The notes under the pieces were generated by a model, which had not been told where the DNA came from, ran no database searches, and was given only the letters and a program-made list of their open reading frames with translations. Below are positions 9,388 through 18,700 of a DNA stretch of 64,000 bases, in pieces (positions within the stretch are counted from its first letter, which is position 1; each line of letters begins with the position of its first letter). Location: contig NZ_CP017074.1 of the NCBI RefSeq assembly GCF_001717465.1, positions 1,206,873 through 1,270,872 on the forward strand, given 5' to 3'. The position numbers and the translations under genes are program-made. The DNA is from Luteimonas sp. JM171 (GTDB lineage Bacteria; Pseudomonadota; Gammaproteobacteria; Xanthomonadales; Xanthomonadaceae).

Positions 9388-12168
9388 ATGAAACGACTCG
9401 TGCTGATCGACGGTTCCAGCTACCTCTACCGCGCCTTCCACGCGCTGCCGCCGCTCACCAACGCCCAGGGCGAGCCCACCGGCGCGCTGTTCGGCGTGGT
9501 CAACATGCTGCGCGCCACGCTCAAGGAAAAGCCCGACTACATCGCCTTCGTGGTGGATGCGCCCGGCAAGACCTTCCGCGACGAGCTGTACCCGGAGTAC
9601 AAGGCCAACCGCCCGCCCATGCCCGACGACCTGCGGGTGCAGGTGCAGCCGATGTGCGACGTGGTCGAAGCGCTGGGCATCGACATCCTGCGCGTGGACG
9701 GGGTGGAGGCAGACGACGTGATCGGCACCCTGGCCGTGGCCGGTGCGGAGGCAGGCCTGGACGTCACGGTCTCCACCAGCGACAAGGACTTCGTGCAGCT
9801 GGTGCGCCCGGGCATCTCCCTGGTGAACACCATGAGCGGCAGCCGCATGGACAGCGACGAGGCCGTCATGGAGAAGTACGGCGTGCGGCCGGACCAGATC
9901 ATCGACCTGCTGGCGCTGATGGGCGACAGCGTGGACAACGTCCCTGGCGTGGAGAAGTGCGGGCCCAAGACCGCCGCCAAATGGCTGGGCCTGTACGACT
10001 CCCTGGACGGGGTGATCGCCAATGCCGACAGCATCAAGGGCAAGGTGGGCGACAACCTGCGCGCGGCGCTGGAGCGGCTGCCGCTCAACCGCGAGCTGGT
10101 GACCATCCGCACCGACGTGCCGCTGGACCGCGGGCCGGAGGGTCTGCCGCTGCGCGAGCCCGACGTGGAGGCGCTGCGGAGGCTCTACACCCGCTACGGG
10201 TTCACCCAGGCCCTGCGCGAGCTTGAGGCCGCCGGCGGCGGCGAGGCGGTCCCGGCGCCGGTTGCCGACACCCCCGGCAGCGTGCGCGGCACCGAGGCCG
10301 GCTACGCGCGCGCCGCCGCCGCGCCTGCCGCGGGTGGGCTGGATCCGGCGCTGGCCGAGCCCGGCGAATACGAGGCGGTGATGGATCGCGCGCGGCTCGG
10401 GGAGTGGGTGGAAATCCTGCGCGGCGCCGACGAGTTCGCCTTCGATACCGAGACTGATGCGCTCGATGCACTGCGCGCCAACCTCGTTGGCATCAGCTTC
10501 GCGGTGGAGCCCGGCAAGGCCGCCTACGTGCCGCTGGGCCACGACCATGGCGGCGTGCCGGCGCAGATCGACATGGCCGAGGCGCTGGACCTGCTGCGGC
10601 CGCTGCTCGAAGACCCGGCCCGGCGCAAGATCGGCCACCACGGCAAGTACGACATCCACGTGCTGCGCCGGCACGGGGTCAACGTGCAGGGCTACGCCGA
10701 CGACACCATGCTTGAAAGCTTCGTCCACAACGCCTCGGCCAGCCGCCACGACATGGACTCGCTGGCGCTGCGCTACCTGGGCTTCCGCTGCACGCCCTAT
10801 GCGGATGTCGCCGGGAAGGGCGCCAAGGCGATCCCGTTCTCCAAGGTGCCGATCAAGGACGCCACCGAATACGCCGCCGAGGACGCCGACATCACCCTGC
10901 GCCTGCACCGGCAGTTCAAGCCGAAGCTTGAGGCCGTGCCCTCGCTGGAGAAGGTGTACCGCGAGATCGAGATGCCGCTGGTGCCGGTGCTGGCGCGGAT
11001 CGAGGCCCACGGCGTGCGCATCGACGGCGAGGAGTTGCGCCGGCAGAGCGCCGACCTCTCGCGGCGCATGCTGGCCGCCCAGCAGAAGGCCACCGGGCTG
11101 GCCGGGCGCACCTTCAACCTGGACTCGCCCAAGCAGCTGCAGGCGCTGCTGTTCGACGAGCTGGGCCTGCCGGCGCTGGTGAAGACGCCCAAGGGCCAGC
11201 CCAGCACCAACGAGGAAGCGCTGGAGGCGATCGCCGACCAGCACGAACTCCCGCGGATCATCCTCGAGTACCGCGGGCTGTCGAAGCTGCGCAGCACCTA
11301 TACCGACAAGCTGCCGGAGATGATCAATCCGGAGACCGGGCGGCTGCATACCAGCTTCCACCAGGCCGGCGCCGCCACCGGGCGCCTGGCATCGTCGGAC
11401 CCGAACCTGCAGAACATCCCCATCCGCACCGAAGACGGGCGCCGCATCCGCCGCGCCTTCATCGCCGACGAGGGCAACGTGCTGGTGGCCTGCGACTACT
11501 CGCAGATCGAGCTGCGGATCATGGCCCACCTGTCGCGCGACCAGGGCCTGCTGCGCGCGTTCGCCGAGGGCAAGGACATCCATGCCGCCACGGCCGCGGA
11601 GGTGTTCGACCGCAAGCTCGAGGAGGTGACGCCCAACGAGCGGCGCGCCGCCAAGGCCATCAACTTCGGCCTGATGTACGGCATGGGCGCCTGGGGCCTG
11701 GCCCGCAACCTCGGGATCGACCGCGGCCAGGCGCAGGACTACATCGCTCTGTATTTCTCCCGCTACCCCGGCGTGCGCGAGTTCATGGACCGCACCCGCG
11801 AGCAGGCGCGGGAACAGGGGTATGTCGAGACCGTGTTCGGGCGGCGCCTGTACCTGGAGAACATCAGCGCCCGCAACCAGGGCCTGCGCGCCGGCGCCGA
11901 ACGCGCCGCGATCAACGCGCCGATGCAGGGCACGGCCGCCGACATCATCAAGCGGGCGATGATCGACATCGACGCCTGGCTGGCCGGCCAGGGCGGCCGC
12001 GCGCGCATGATCCTGCAGGTGCATGACGAGCTGGTCTTCGAGTCCGAAGCGGGCTTTGTGGACACGCTGCTGGCCGAGGTGGTGCCGCGGATGACCGGTG
12101 CCGCCGCGCTGGAAGTGCCGCTGCTGGTGGAAAGCGGCGTCGGCGCCAACTGGGATGAGGCGCATTGA
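9388..12168 (+). CDS. polA: DNA polymerase I
   Basis: A 926-residue DNA polymerase I for Okazaki-fragment maturation and repair. ATG 9388 gives the typical start MKRLVLIDGSSYLYRAFHAL. Domains in order are a 5'-3' exonuclease (to about residue 300, with the Asp-rich VDGVEADDVIGTLA and STSDKDFVQL), a 3'-5' exonuclease with intact acidic residues (FAFDTETDALDAL near residue 350), and the polymerase domain (PNLQNIPIRTEDGRRIRRAF, CDYSQIELRIMAHLS, QVHDELVFE). All three catalytic centres look intact. The gene is followed by an sX13-like small RNA. Confidence 0.98.
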   Translation: MKRLVLIDGSSYLYRAFHALPPLTNAQGEPTGALFGVVNMLRATLKEKPDYIAFVVDAPGKTFRDELYPEYKANRPPMPDDLRVQVQPMCDVVEALGIDILRVDGVEADDVIGTLAVAGAEAGLDVTVSTSDKDFVQLVRPGISLVNTMSGSRMDSDEAVMEKYGVRPDQIIDLLALMGDSVDNVPGVEKCGPKTAAKWLGLYDSLDGVIANADSIKGKVGDNLRAALERLPLNRELVTIRTDVPLDRGPEGLPLREPDVEALRRLYTRYGFTQALRELEAAGGGEAVPAPVADTPGSVRGTEAGYARAAAAPAAGGLDPALAEPGEYEAVMDRARLGEWVEILRGADEFAFDTETDALDALRANLVGISFAVEPGKAAYVPLGHDHGGVPAQIDMAEALDLLRPLLEDPARRKIGHHGKYDIHVLRRHGVNVQGYADDTMLESFVHNASASRHDMDSLALRYLGFRCTPYADVAGKGAKAIPFSKVPIKDATEYAAEDADITLRLHRQFKPKLEAVPSLEKVYREIEMPLVPVLARIEAHGVRIDGEELRRQSADLSRRMLAAQQKATGLAGRTFNLDSPKQLQALLFDELGLPALVKTPKGQPSTNEEALEAIADQHELPRIILEYRGLSKLRSTYTDKLPEMINPETGRLHTSFHQAGAATGRLASSDPNLQNIPIRTEDGRRIRRAFIADEGNVLVACDYSQIELRIMAHLSRDQGLLRAFAEGKDIHAATAAEVFDRKLEEVTPNERRAAKAINFGLMYGMGAWGLARNLGIDRGQAQDYIALYFSRYPGVREFMDRTREQAREQGYVETVFGRRLYLENISARNQGLRAGAERAAINAPMQGTAADIIKRAMIDIDAWLAGQGGRARMILQVHDELVFESEAGFVDTLLAEVVPRMTGAAALEVPLLVESGVGANWDEAH

Positions 12169-12334
12169 GATCGTCAATTGCGCCGATAGAATCCTTCATG
12201 CCCTTGATTTATAACGGTATTTTGGGGCTGCTGCATTCAGCTTCGCGGGTACCGTAAACAGCGGCTGAACCACGCCGGAATCGCGCCGCCATCTTCACGA
12301 ACCATCCATGCGGGCGGTGGTCATATAGGTCGCG

Positions 12335-12456
12335 ACAGATGCAACGTCTGTCGCTGATCTCTCCCTTCCCCTGGAGTGATCTGGAACGTAAGACTTCTCC
12401 CCGAGTCCCGTTCCACCGAGCCCCGCAGGCCCCCCCTGCCTGCGGGGCTTTTTATT
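12335..12456 (+). ncRNA. sX13-like small RNA downstream of polA
   Basis: About 120 nt with no sensible ORF, ending in a strong Rho-independent terminator. It folds by eye into three stem-loops. The first has CAGA(C)/TCTG-type arms (12336-12350). The second is a GATC...GATC stem with C-rich loop TCCCTTCCCC. The third is the terminator with a CCCCCC loop. From memory of the literature, the Xanthomonas sRNA sX13 is about 115 nt, has C-rich loops that pair with G-rich mRNA sites, and is encoded next to polA. The same position is used by Spot 42 in enterobacteria. A weak -10-like CATATA lies at 12322-12327. The identity is inferred from location, size and C-rich loops. Confidence 0.7.
12419..12454 (+). 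terminator. Rho-independent terminator of the sX13-like RNA
   Basis: A 12-bp perfect stem (AGCCCCGCAGGC at 12419-12430 with GCCTGCGGGGCT at 12438-12449), a loop of six C plus T, and a T-run ending about 12453. Confidence 0.93.
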
Positions 12457-12471
12457 GCCTGCGCTCCGCGC

Positions 12472-12502
12472 AAAAAAGAACGGCTACCACAAGGGTGGCC
12501 GT
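12472..12502 (-). terminator. Rho-independent terminator of the leftward small gene
   Basis: Read leftward: ACGGCCACC, loop CTTGT, GGTAGCCGT, then TCTTTTTT. It ends transcription of the gene at 12527-12823 and sits only about 20 nt from the terminator of the convergent small RNA. Confidence 0.85.
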
Positions 12503-12526
12503 CAGTTGGAAGGTGGGCGCCGGGGC

Positions 12527-12823
12527 TCAGATCCTGATTGGCAGGTGTCGCAGCCAGCCGGTCAGCAGGTTGAATGCACCTTCGGCAACGGGTTCGAACT
12601 GCTGGGGCTCATTGATCCCGCTGCGCACCGGGCGCCCTGGTCCAGGGCCCGGGTCGAGCATGGCGCGGTCGGAGCCGGGCCGCGGCTCGGCGCCGCTGAC
12701 CGAGGTGTCCCAGCCGTCGTCGAAGCCGGGCGCGGCCGCCGCCGGCCGGTGGGCCGCCGCCAGGCCCTCGAAGAACTGGCGCGCATTCTCCAGTCCCAGG
12801 TTGATCGCTTGGGAAATGCTCAT
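12527..12823 (-). CDS. Small protein of unknown function with CCTAGG upstream box
   Basis: A 98-residue protein that I do not recognise. It starts with an amphipathic, helix-forming stretch (SISQAINLGLENARQFFEGL), has a Pro/Gly/Asp-rich middle, and ends in another helical piece (AFNLLTGWLRHLP). ATG 12823 has an excellent AAGGAG 6 nt upstream, and a perfect terminator follows, so this is a real transcription unit. There is no signal peptide or membrane segment. Upstream, at 12858-12863, is a CCTAGG hexamer like those before the type III secretion genes of this window. A link to that system is only a hypothesis. The Ser-rich, flexible N-terminus would be compatible with type III export but proves nothing. 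Confidence 0.65.
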   Translation of the reverse strand: MSISQAINLGLENARQFFEGLAAAHRPAAAAPGFDDGWDTSVSGAEPRPGSDRAMLDPGPGPGRPVRSGINEPQQFEPVAEGAFNLLTGWLRHLPIRI

Positions 12824-12916
12824 GGCCGCTCCTTGCTGTGAGGGGGTACGGCCTGATCCTAGGCAACGCCCGCGGCGGCAAGAACCGGGGAAAACCCCAG
12901 CTGTGGCGCGGGCTCC

Positions 12917-14509
12917 TCAACGGTCCTCCACCACGCGCCGGAAGCTTGCCACGCGGCGATAGGAGGACGGATAGGCGCCCACCTGCAGCATCGCCGGGCG
13001 CAGGTTCCAGTCGATGTGGAGCTGGTCGATCCGGCCATCGCGGCCGCGCGTGAACCACACGAACTCCTCGCGCATCGCCGGGTTGCGCCACACCGCGCGG
13101 AAGGTGTCGTGGTGCCAGTGCTCCAGGTCCGCCACCTGCAGCGGATCGTCCCACAGGGTGAGCACCAGGGCCCCGTCTTCCCCGTGCACCCGGGCATCGG
13201 CATAGAGTGCGTCGTCGTAGCGCCCTTCAAAATCCTGCAGCGGGCCGGACGGGCGGGTGCCGCGGACGCGCGCGGCGTGGATGGCCGCGCGCTCCGCCTC
13301 CAGCCCGGCCTTGCGTTCCAGGTGCCGCTCCCAGGTGTCCGCATGGCGGTCGCGGCCCACGATGCCCAGGTAGGCATCCATGATGTGCGCGGCGAGCGCA
13401 CCGGTGAAGCCGTTGAAGGTGTTGGTGGTGATGAAGATCCCCAGGTTCTCTTCCGGCAGCAGCATCAGCAGCGAGTTCATGCCGTCCACCGCGCCGCCGT
13501 GGGAGGAGGTCTGGCGCCCCTCGTGATCGCCCAGCCGCCAGCCCAGGCCATATGCGGCCAGCGGCTCGAACGCGGGCCGCTGGATGACGTTCTGCGCGCG
13601 GTGCATTTCCTCCACCGTCTCGCGCGCCAGCACGCGCCTGCCTTCGAACTCGCCGGGCGTACCCAGGTGCAGCCGCATCCAGCGGGCGATCTCGCGCGCG
13701 CTGGAGTGCACGGATGCCGCCGGCCCGACCGCATCGAAATTGCGCCGCGGGATTTCCACCACCTGGCCGTCGATCTCCTGGTGCGGCCAGGCGACATTGC
13801 CCGATTCGTCCAGGCGCCTGCCGCCGGCCAGGCTGCGCCGCATGCCGAGCGGCGCGAACAGCCGCTGCTCGACGAATGCTTCCCAGCCGGTGCCCGTCAC
13901 CGCCGGCACCACCTCGCCGGCCACCATGTAGAGCACATTGGAATAGACGTAGCCCTCGCGGAAGCCGATCTCCGGTTCCAGATGTCGCAGGCGTTCGATC
14001 TGCTCGCTGCGGTTGCGCGCGGAAATCCAGCGCAGGCGGTTGCCGGTCAGCCGGCCCAGCCCGACCCGGTGCGCAAGCATGTCGCGGATCGTCGCGGCCT
14101 GGGTCACGTACGGGTCGTACAGGCGCAGCTGCGGGATGTGTTCCACCACCGGGTCGTCCCAGCCGATCGCGCCTTCGTCCACCAGCAGGCCGAGCGCGGC
14201 CGCGTTGAAGGCCTTGGAGACCGAGGCGACGTTGAACAGGGTGTCCGCGTCGACCGGCTCCGGATGGCCCAGCCGGCGCACCCCGAAGCCGCGCGCCCAG
14301 ACCAGTTCGTCATCCTTGACCACGCTGATCGCCAGGCCGGGAATGGCCCAGTCGCGCATGCCCTGCTCCACGAAGCGCTCAATGCCCTCCAGTTCGGCCG
14401 GTGGCCTTTCCTGGGCGGCTGCGAACGGCACGGCCAGCAGCGCGGCAAGCAGCGCTGCGCTGGCGCGGACGAACCAGGTGGCCGCGGCGCGGCGGTCGGG
14501 CAGGGGCAT
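12917..14509 (-). CDS. Periplasmic serine hydrolase, class C beta-lactamase fold
   Basis: A 530-residue exported serine hydrolase of the beta-lactamase/D-alanyl-carboxypeptidase superfamily. A signal peptide ends near AAAQ (about residue 32). The active-site motif SVSK (Ser-x-x-Lys, in NVASVSKAFNAAALG), the YSN motif (EGYVYSNVLYMVAGE) and an HGG motif (SSHGGAVDG, replacing KTG) are all present. A C-terminal domain of about 110 residues resembles the DUF3471-type extension. The substrate is unknown; candidates are peptidoglycan peptides, D-amino-acid peptides or esters. It is monocistronic as far as can be seen. Confidence 0.9.
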   Translation of the reverse strand: MPLPDRRAAATWFVRASAALLAALLAVPFAAAQERPPAELEGIERFVEQGMRDWAIPGLAISVVKDDELVWARGFGVRRLGHPEPVDADTLFNVASVSKAFNAAALGLLVDEGAIGWDDPVVEHIPQLRLYDPYVTQAATIRDMLAHRVGLGRLTGNRLRWISARNRSEQIERLRHLEPEIGFREGYVYSNVLYMVAGEVVPAVTGTGWEAFVEQRLFAPLGMRRSLAGGRRLDESGNVAWPHQEIDGQVVEIPRRNFDAVGPAASVHSSAREIARWMRLHLGTPGEFEGRRVLARETVEEMHRAQNVIQRPAFEPLAAYGLGWRLGDHEGRQTSSHGGAVDGMNSLLMLLPEENLGIFITTNTFNGFTGALAAHIMDAYLGIVGRDRHADTWERHLERKAGLEAERAAIHAARVRGTRPSGPLQDFEGRYDDALYADARVHGEDGALVLTLWDDPLQVADLEHWHHDTFRAVWRNPAMREEFVWFTRGRDGRIDQLHIDWNLRPAMLQVGAYPSSYRRVASFRRVVEDR

Positions 14510-14642
14510 CGGGGATCCTTCAAACGTAATGGCCCGCAGGACCGTAGCAGAGCCGGTGCCGGAGTGCGCTCCGGGGCCGAATTGGCGCGCCGGTCACCGC
14601 GGGCGGGTTATTGCTCCGGCGTTCCCACAGCCTTGCCAACGT

Positions 14643-15773
14643 ATGCCCGGACACGCCTCATCCCGCTGGTTTGCAGCCTCCGCCTTCGCGCTGTTGCTCT
14701 CGGCCTGCCAGCCCGACGGACCCGCGCCGCCGGCGCTGGCGGACGCCGATTCCGATACCCGCGCCGATGCGGGCGTCGAACACACGCCCGGAGAGGTGGA
14801 GGCGCCGCCATGGCTCAATCCACTGTCCGCGGACCTGGCCGAAGTCGATCTCCAGACCCCCGGCGCCATGGGCGTCTACGTCCGCCACCTTGGCGATGAT
14901 GCCGGCAGCCTCGACCTGGGCGACGGGGAGGCCTGGTACCTGGGCGGGGCCGTCCGCGTGGCGGTGGCGATCGCGGTGCTGGAACAGGTCGAGGCGGGCG
15001 CCCTGACGCTGGAGGAGACGATCGGGCTGCGCGAGGCCGATTTCGTCGACGGGCCCGGTTCGCTGCGTTCGCACGCGCCGGGGGAACCGCTGTCCATCGC
15101 CACCCTGCTCGAGCGCTCCCTGCGCGAGGGCGACACCGTTGCCACCGACATGCTGGTGCGCCGGGTCGGCGAGGTCGACCTCAACCGCCAGGTGCGTGAC
15201 TGGATCGGGCGCGGCTTCGGCCAGGTCACCACCCACCTGCAGGAGCGCTATGAAGCCTACGGGGTGCTGCACCCGGGCGTGGCCAAGCTGGACAACCTGG
15301 ACATGATCCGGGTGCAGGAGGCCGGCGATGGCGAGGCGCGCATGGAGGCGCTGGCCGCCGTGTTGGAAGTGGAGCGCGATGACCTGGCGCTGGCCAGCGT
15401 GGAGGAAGTGTTCGAGGAGTTCCACGAGACCGGCAGCAACGCCTGGCCGCTGGAGATGGTCGCCGACATGCTCGAATTGCTGGTGACCGGCGAGCTGCTC
15501 TCGGCCGAAAACACCCGGCTGCTGCTGGGGCACATGCGTGCGGCCGGCCCCGCCGGCGACGGCATCGAGGCGGGCCTGCCCCCCGGCGCCGACTTTGCCT
15601 GGGCCTCGGGCACCGGGTTCCAGCGCGCCTGCCAGGCCGGGGTGCTCAACGCCGCCGAACCCGGGCACGCGACCATCGTGGTGGCATGCATCCGGGACTT
15701 TGATGCGCCGGAGGATGCCAGCCAGGCGCTGCAGTCGGTTGGCCGCGCGCTTGCCGGCTCGGGCCTGCCCTGA
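14643..15773 (+). CDS. Lipoprotein with beta-lactamase fold lacking catalytic residues
   Basis: A 376-residue lipoprotein with signal MPGHASSRWFAASAFALLLSA followed by the lipid-modified Cys. The body resembles class A beta-lactamase-like serine hydrolases: GGAVRVAVAIAVLEQVEAGALTLEETI aligns with the SxxK helix, LREGDTVATDMLV with the SDN loop, and ASGTG with the KTG strand. In each case the catalytic residues are absent: GAVR instead of SxxK, EGD instead of SDN, ASGT instead of KTG. It is therefore probably a pseudo-enzyme, perhaps peptidoglycan-binding or regulatory. It is divergent from the intact serine hydrolase at 12917-14509. No clear ribosome site precedes ATG 14643. Confidence 0.75.
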   Translation: MPGHASSRWFAASAFALLLSACQPDGPAPPALADADSDTRADAGVEHTPGEVEAPPWLNPLSADLAEVDLQTPGAMGVYVRHLGDDAGSLDLGDGEAWYLGGAVRVAVAIAVLEQVEAGALTLEETIGLREADFVDGPGSLRSHAPGEPLSIATLLERSLREGDTVATDMLVRRVGEVDLNRQVRDWIGRGFGQVTTHLQERYEAYGVLHPGVAKLDNLDMIRVQEAGDGEARMEALAAVLEVERDDLALASVEEVFEEFHETGSNAWPLEMVADMLELLVTGELLSAENTRLLLGHMRAAGPAGDGIEAGLPPGADFAWASGTGFQRACQAGVLNAAEPGHATIVVACIRDFDAPEDASQALQSVGRALAGSGLP

Positions 15774-15792
15774 GCCGCTGCCCGGCCTGCCG

Positions 15793-18700
15793 TCAGTCGG
15801 TCTCCCGGCGCCAGTTGACCGAGCCGCGGTTCTCGAGGGTGCTTGACTCGATCTCAAGGTCGAAGCCACGCGCCAGCAGGTAGCGCAGGGTCAGGACCTG
15901 TCCGGTGCCCAGCAGGGAAACCCCGAAGCCCACATACAGGCGGGGCGAGAGCTGCTTGCCCACCCCGATTACGCTGCCGCCCAGGGCGCGCGAGTGGCTT
16001 ACGCCGGCGTCGTCCAGGCCCAGGCCGGCGCCCAGCTGGGAAGCCAGGATGCCGCCGCCGGCCTGCAGCGCGGCCGCCGCCGCGTCCAGCTCGCGGCCCT
16101 CGTCGCCGGTCACGCTCGACAAGGACCGGCCCAGGGCCAGGTAGGCCAGCGCCTCGGACTGGTCGCGGCTGGGATCGGTCCAGACATTGGCCTGCGGCGA
16201 GGAGGCCCGGCCGGTCACGTCCAGCCCGGCGGTCATGTCCTCGGCCTCGATGCGGCGGATGGCGCGGATGTCGAGCACCGGGTCGGAGATCAGGTCGTTG
16301 CTCCAGGTCAGGTTGCCGCGGGTGATTTCCAGCTCCTGGCCGTAGGCCTCGTAGCGGCCTCCCACCTGCAGCGATCCTCTGCCGCGCATGTCGCGGCCAG
16401 GGAACTGGCGCACCCGCAGGCGCCCGCCCAGCGTGCCTTCCAGCCCGAAGCCGTTGAGCACCACGTCCTCGCCCATCTCCAGCGTGAGGTCGAGCTGCAT
16501 GGCCAGCGGCGGCCCGGTGTCCGGATCCACCGGATCCAGCACCACCACGTCCCCCGAGGGCGCCACGCCGCCGTCGCTCAGCCGCTCCAGGTCCATCCGG
16601 CCCTCGGAGACCAGCACGCTCCCGGTCACCTCCAGCGGCCGGCCGGCGGCGTACTGCACCCGGATGTCGGGGCTTGCCACCGCGCGCAGGTCGCGGGTGT
16701 TGGAGACCAGCACGTCTTCGCCGCCGACCTGCAGCACCAGCGGCGCCGCGTCCGGGCCGCCCCAGCCCAGGTTGCCATCGATGGTCAGCGCGCCTTCGCC
16801 CGAGCGCACGCTGCCGGCGATGGTCGCGGTGCCGTCACCGCGCGCGTCCAGGCGCACGTCGCCCTCCTCCAGCAGGATGCCCAGCGCCGGCAGCTCGGTG
16901 GTGAATCCGCTCAGGCGCGCCTGCCCGCCCAGGCTCGGCTCCGCGCGGGTGCCGCCCAGGGCAACCTGGCCCACCAGGTGTCCCTGCGGCTCCACGATGT
17001 CCGGGGAGAACAGTTCCACCCACACCAGCTCGCTGATGTCCACGTCGATGGTCCCCGCCAGCGGCGAGTACGCGTTCCACCCGGTCTGGAGCTGCGCGCG
17101 CACCGATCCCGACTCGTCGAGCACGGTGGAGAAACTCCCCTGGATGTCCTGCGGCGTGAACCGCGCTTCCAGCACCAGGTCCGAGTAGGCCAGCGCATCG
17201 CGGCGGGCGCGCCGGCCCAGGCGCACGCCGCCGCCGCTGGAGCGGGCGTCCAGGTAGCCGGCGAAGGCGCCGCCAGCCGGGCGCAGCTGGCCCTCGATGT
17301 CGATTTCCCCCCGCAGCACCCAGGCCCCGCCATCGTCGCGTTCGGGAAGCCAAGGCTCCGCCAGCGCGAGCGGCAGCCCGGTCCCACTGACTGCAACCCC
17401 GGTGCGCGGCCAGTCGGCTTCAAGGCACAGCGCGCCGCCCACGGTGCTGGCAAAGCACGACTGCGATACCCGCCAGCCGGCGGCCGTCTGCGCGAAGTCC
17501 CCCGGGGCGCGCAGGTTCCATGCCGCCCCGCGCGATGGCGCCAGCCGCATCGACTGCAGCGTGCCCTGCAGGCGCTGCTGGCGCAGGCCGAGCGCTGCGG
17601 ACAGGTCAAGCGCCCCGATGTCGCCGCGCGCGCCCGCCTCAACCTGCATCGATTCCATGGTCCCGCGCGCCTGCACGTCCAGCGCATCCAGGGCCACGCC
17701 GGCGTTCACCCCTGCGGCATCCAGCCGCAGTTCGCCGGCGGCACCGCGCCAGGGCAGCCGGCCCCGCACCGACGCCCGCTCGGCGCCGTAGCTGCCCCAG
17801 GCCAGCGCCGATCCGGACAGGTCCAGCGAGACCCCGGGCGCGGCGCGCGTGCCATTGATTTCGGCCGTGCCTTCCAGGCGACCGGAGGCGCCGGGCAGCA
17901 GGTCCGACAGCAGCACCGGCGCGAACCGGGCATCCACTTCCAGCCGGTCGGACACGGCGGCCGTGGCCTCGATCCGGCTGTCGCCGACGGCCAGGTCCAG
18001 TTCGCCGTCGTAGCGCGCCCGGGCATCCGGCGTGGCCGGCGCCGGCGTGCTCATGGCAAAGCGCCCGGCGCCGCCCAGGGCGCGCCCGCGCAGGCTTCCG
18101 CCGAGGTCGGCCAGGTCCACTTCCAGGTCCAGGCCTCCGTCCTGGCGCGTGCTGCCGCGGCTGGCGAGCGCCCCGTCGACCGCGCCGCTGAAGTCGGGCG
18201 CGAAGTAGCCGGGATCAAATCCGTCCAGCGTCGCCTCCAGGTCCCAGCCCAGGGCTGGCGCCCACGCCAGGGTGCCGGATGCCTGCAGGCTTCCACCGGG
18301 AGTGGTGGCCAGCAGCCGCCGCAGGTCCAGGCCCCCGGCGTCGCCCCGGGCGTCGAGCTCGAGGTCGGCGGAAAGGCCCTCGCGGGCGAGGTCGGCGCGC
18401 CCCACCAGCGCCCAGCGCTGCAGGGTCCCGGCCAGCCCCAGCCGGGCGTTGGCGGCGATGGCCGGACCCGGCACGCCACCGTCGTCTTCCGCGCCGCTCC
18501 ACGCCAGTCCATCGGCTGCCACCGAGAACCGGAGCTGGGGTGGTGCCTGTTCGTCGCTGAAGTCGGCGCGGCCCTGCACCGCCACGCGTCCGCCAAGCAC
18601 TTCCACCACCAGCGGATCGAGTTCCAGCACCTGGTCTGCCAGCATCACGGTGGACGGCAGCAGCGTGGCCGCGAAGTCGCCGTAGACGGCGCTGCCTTCC

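Noticed and set aside
9304..12177. 957-codon leftward open frame opposite polA
   Set aside because: Antisense shadow of polA with Arg/His/Gln-rich composition.
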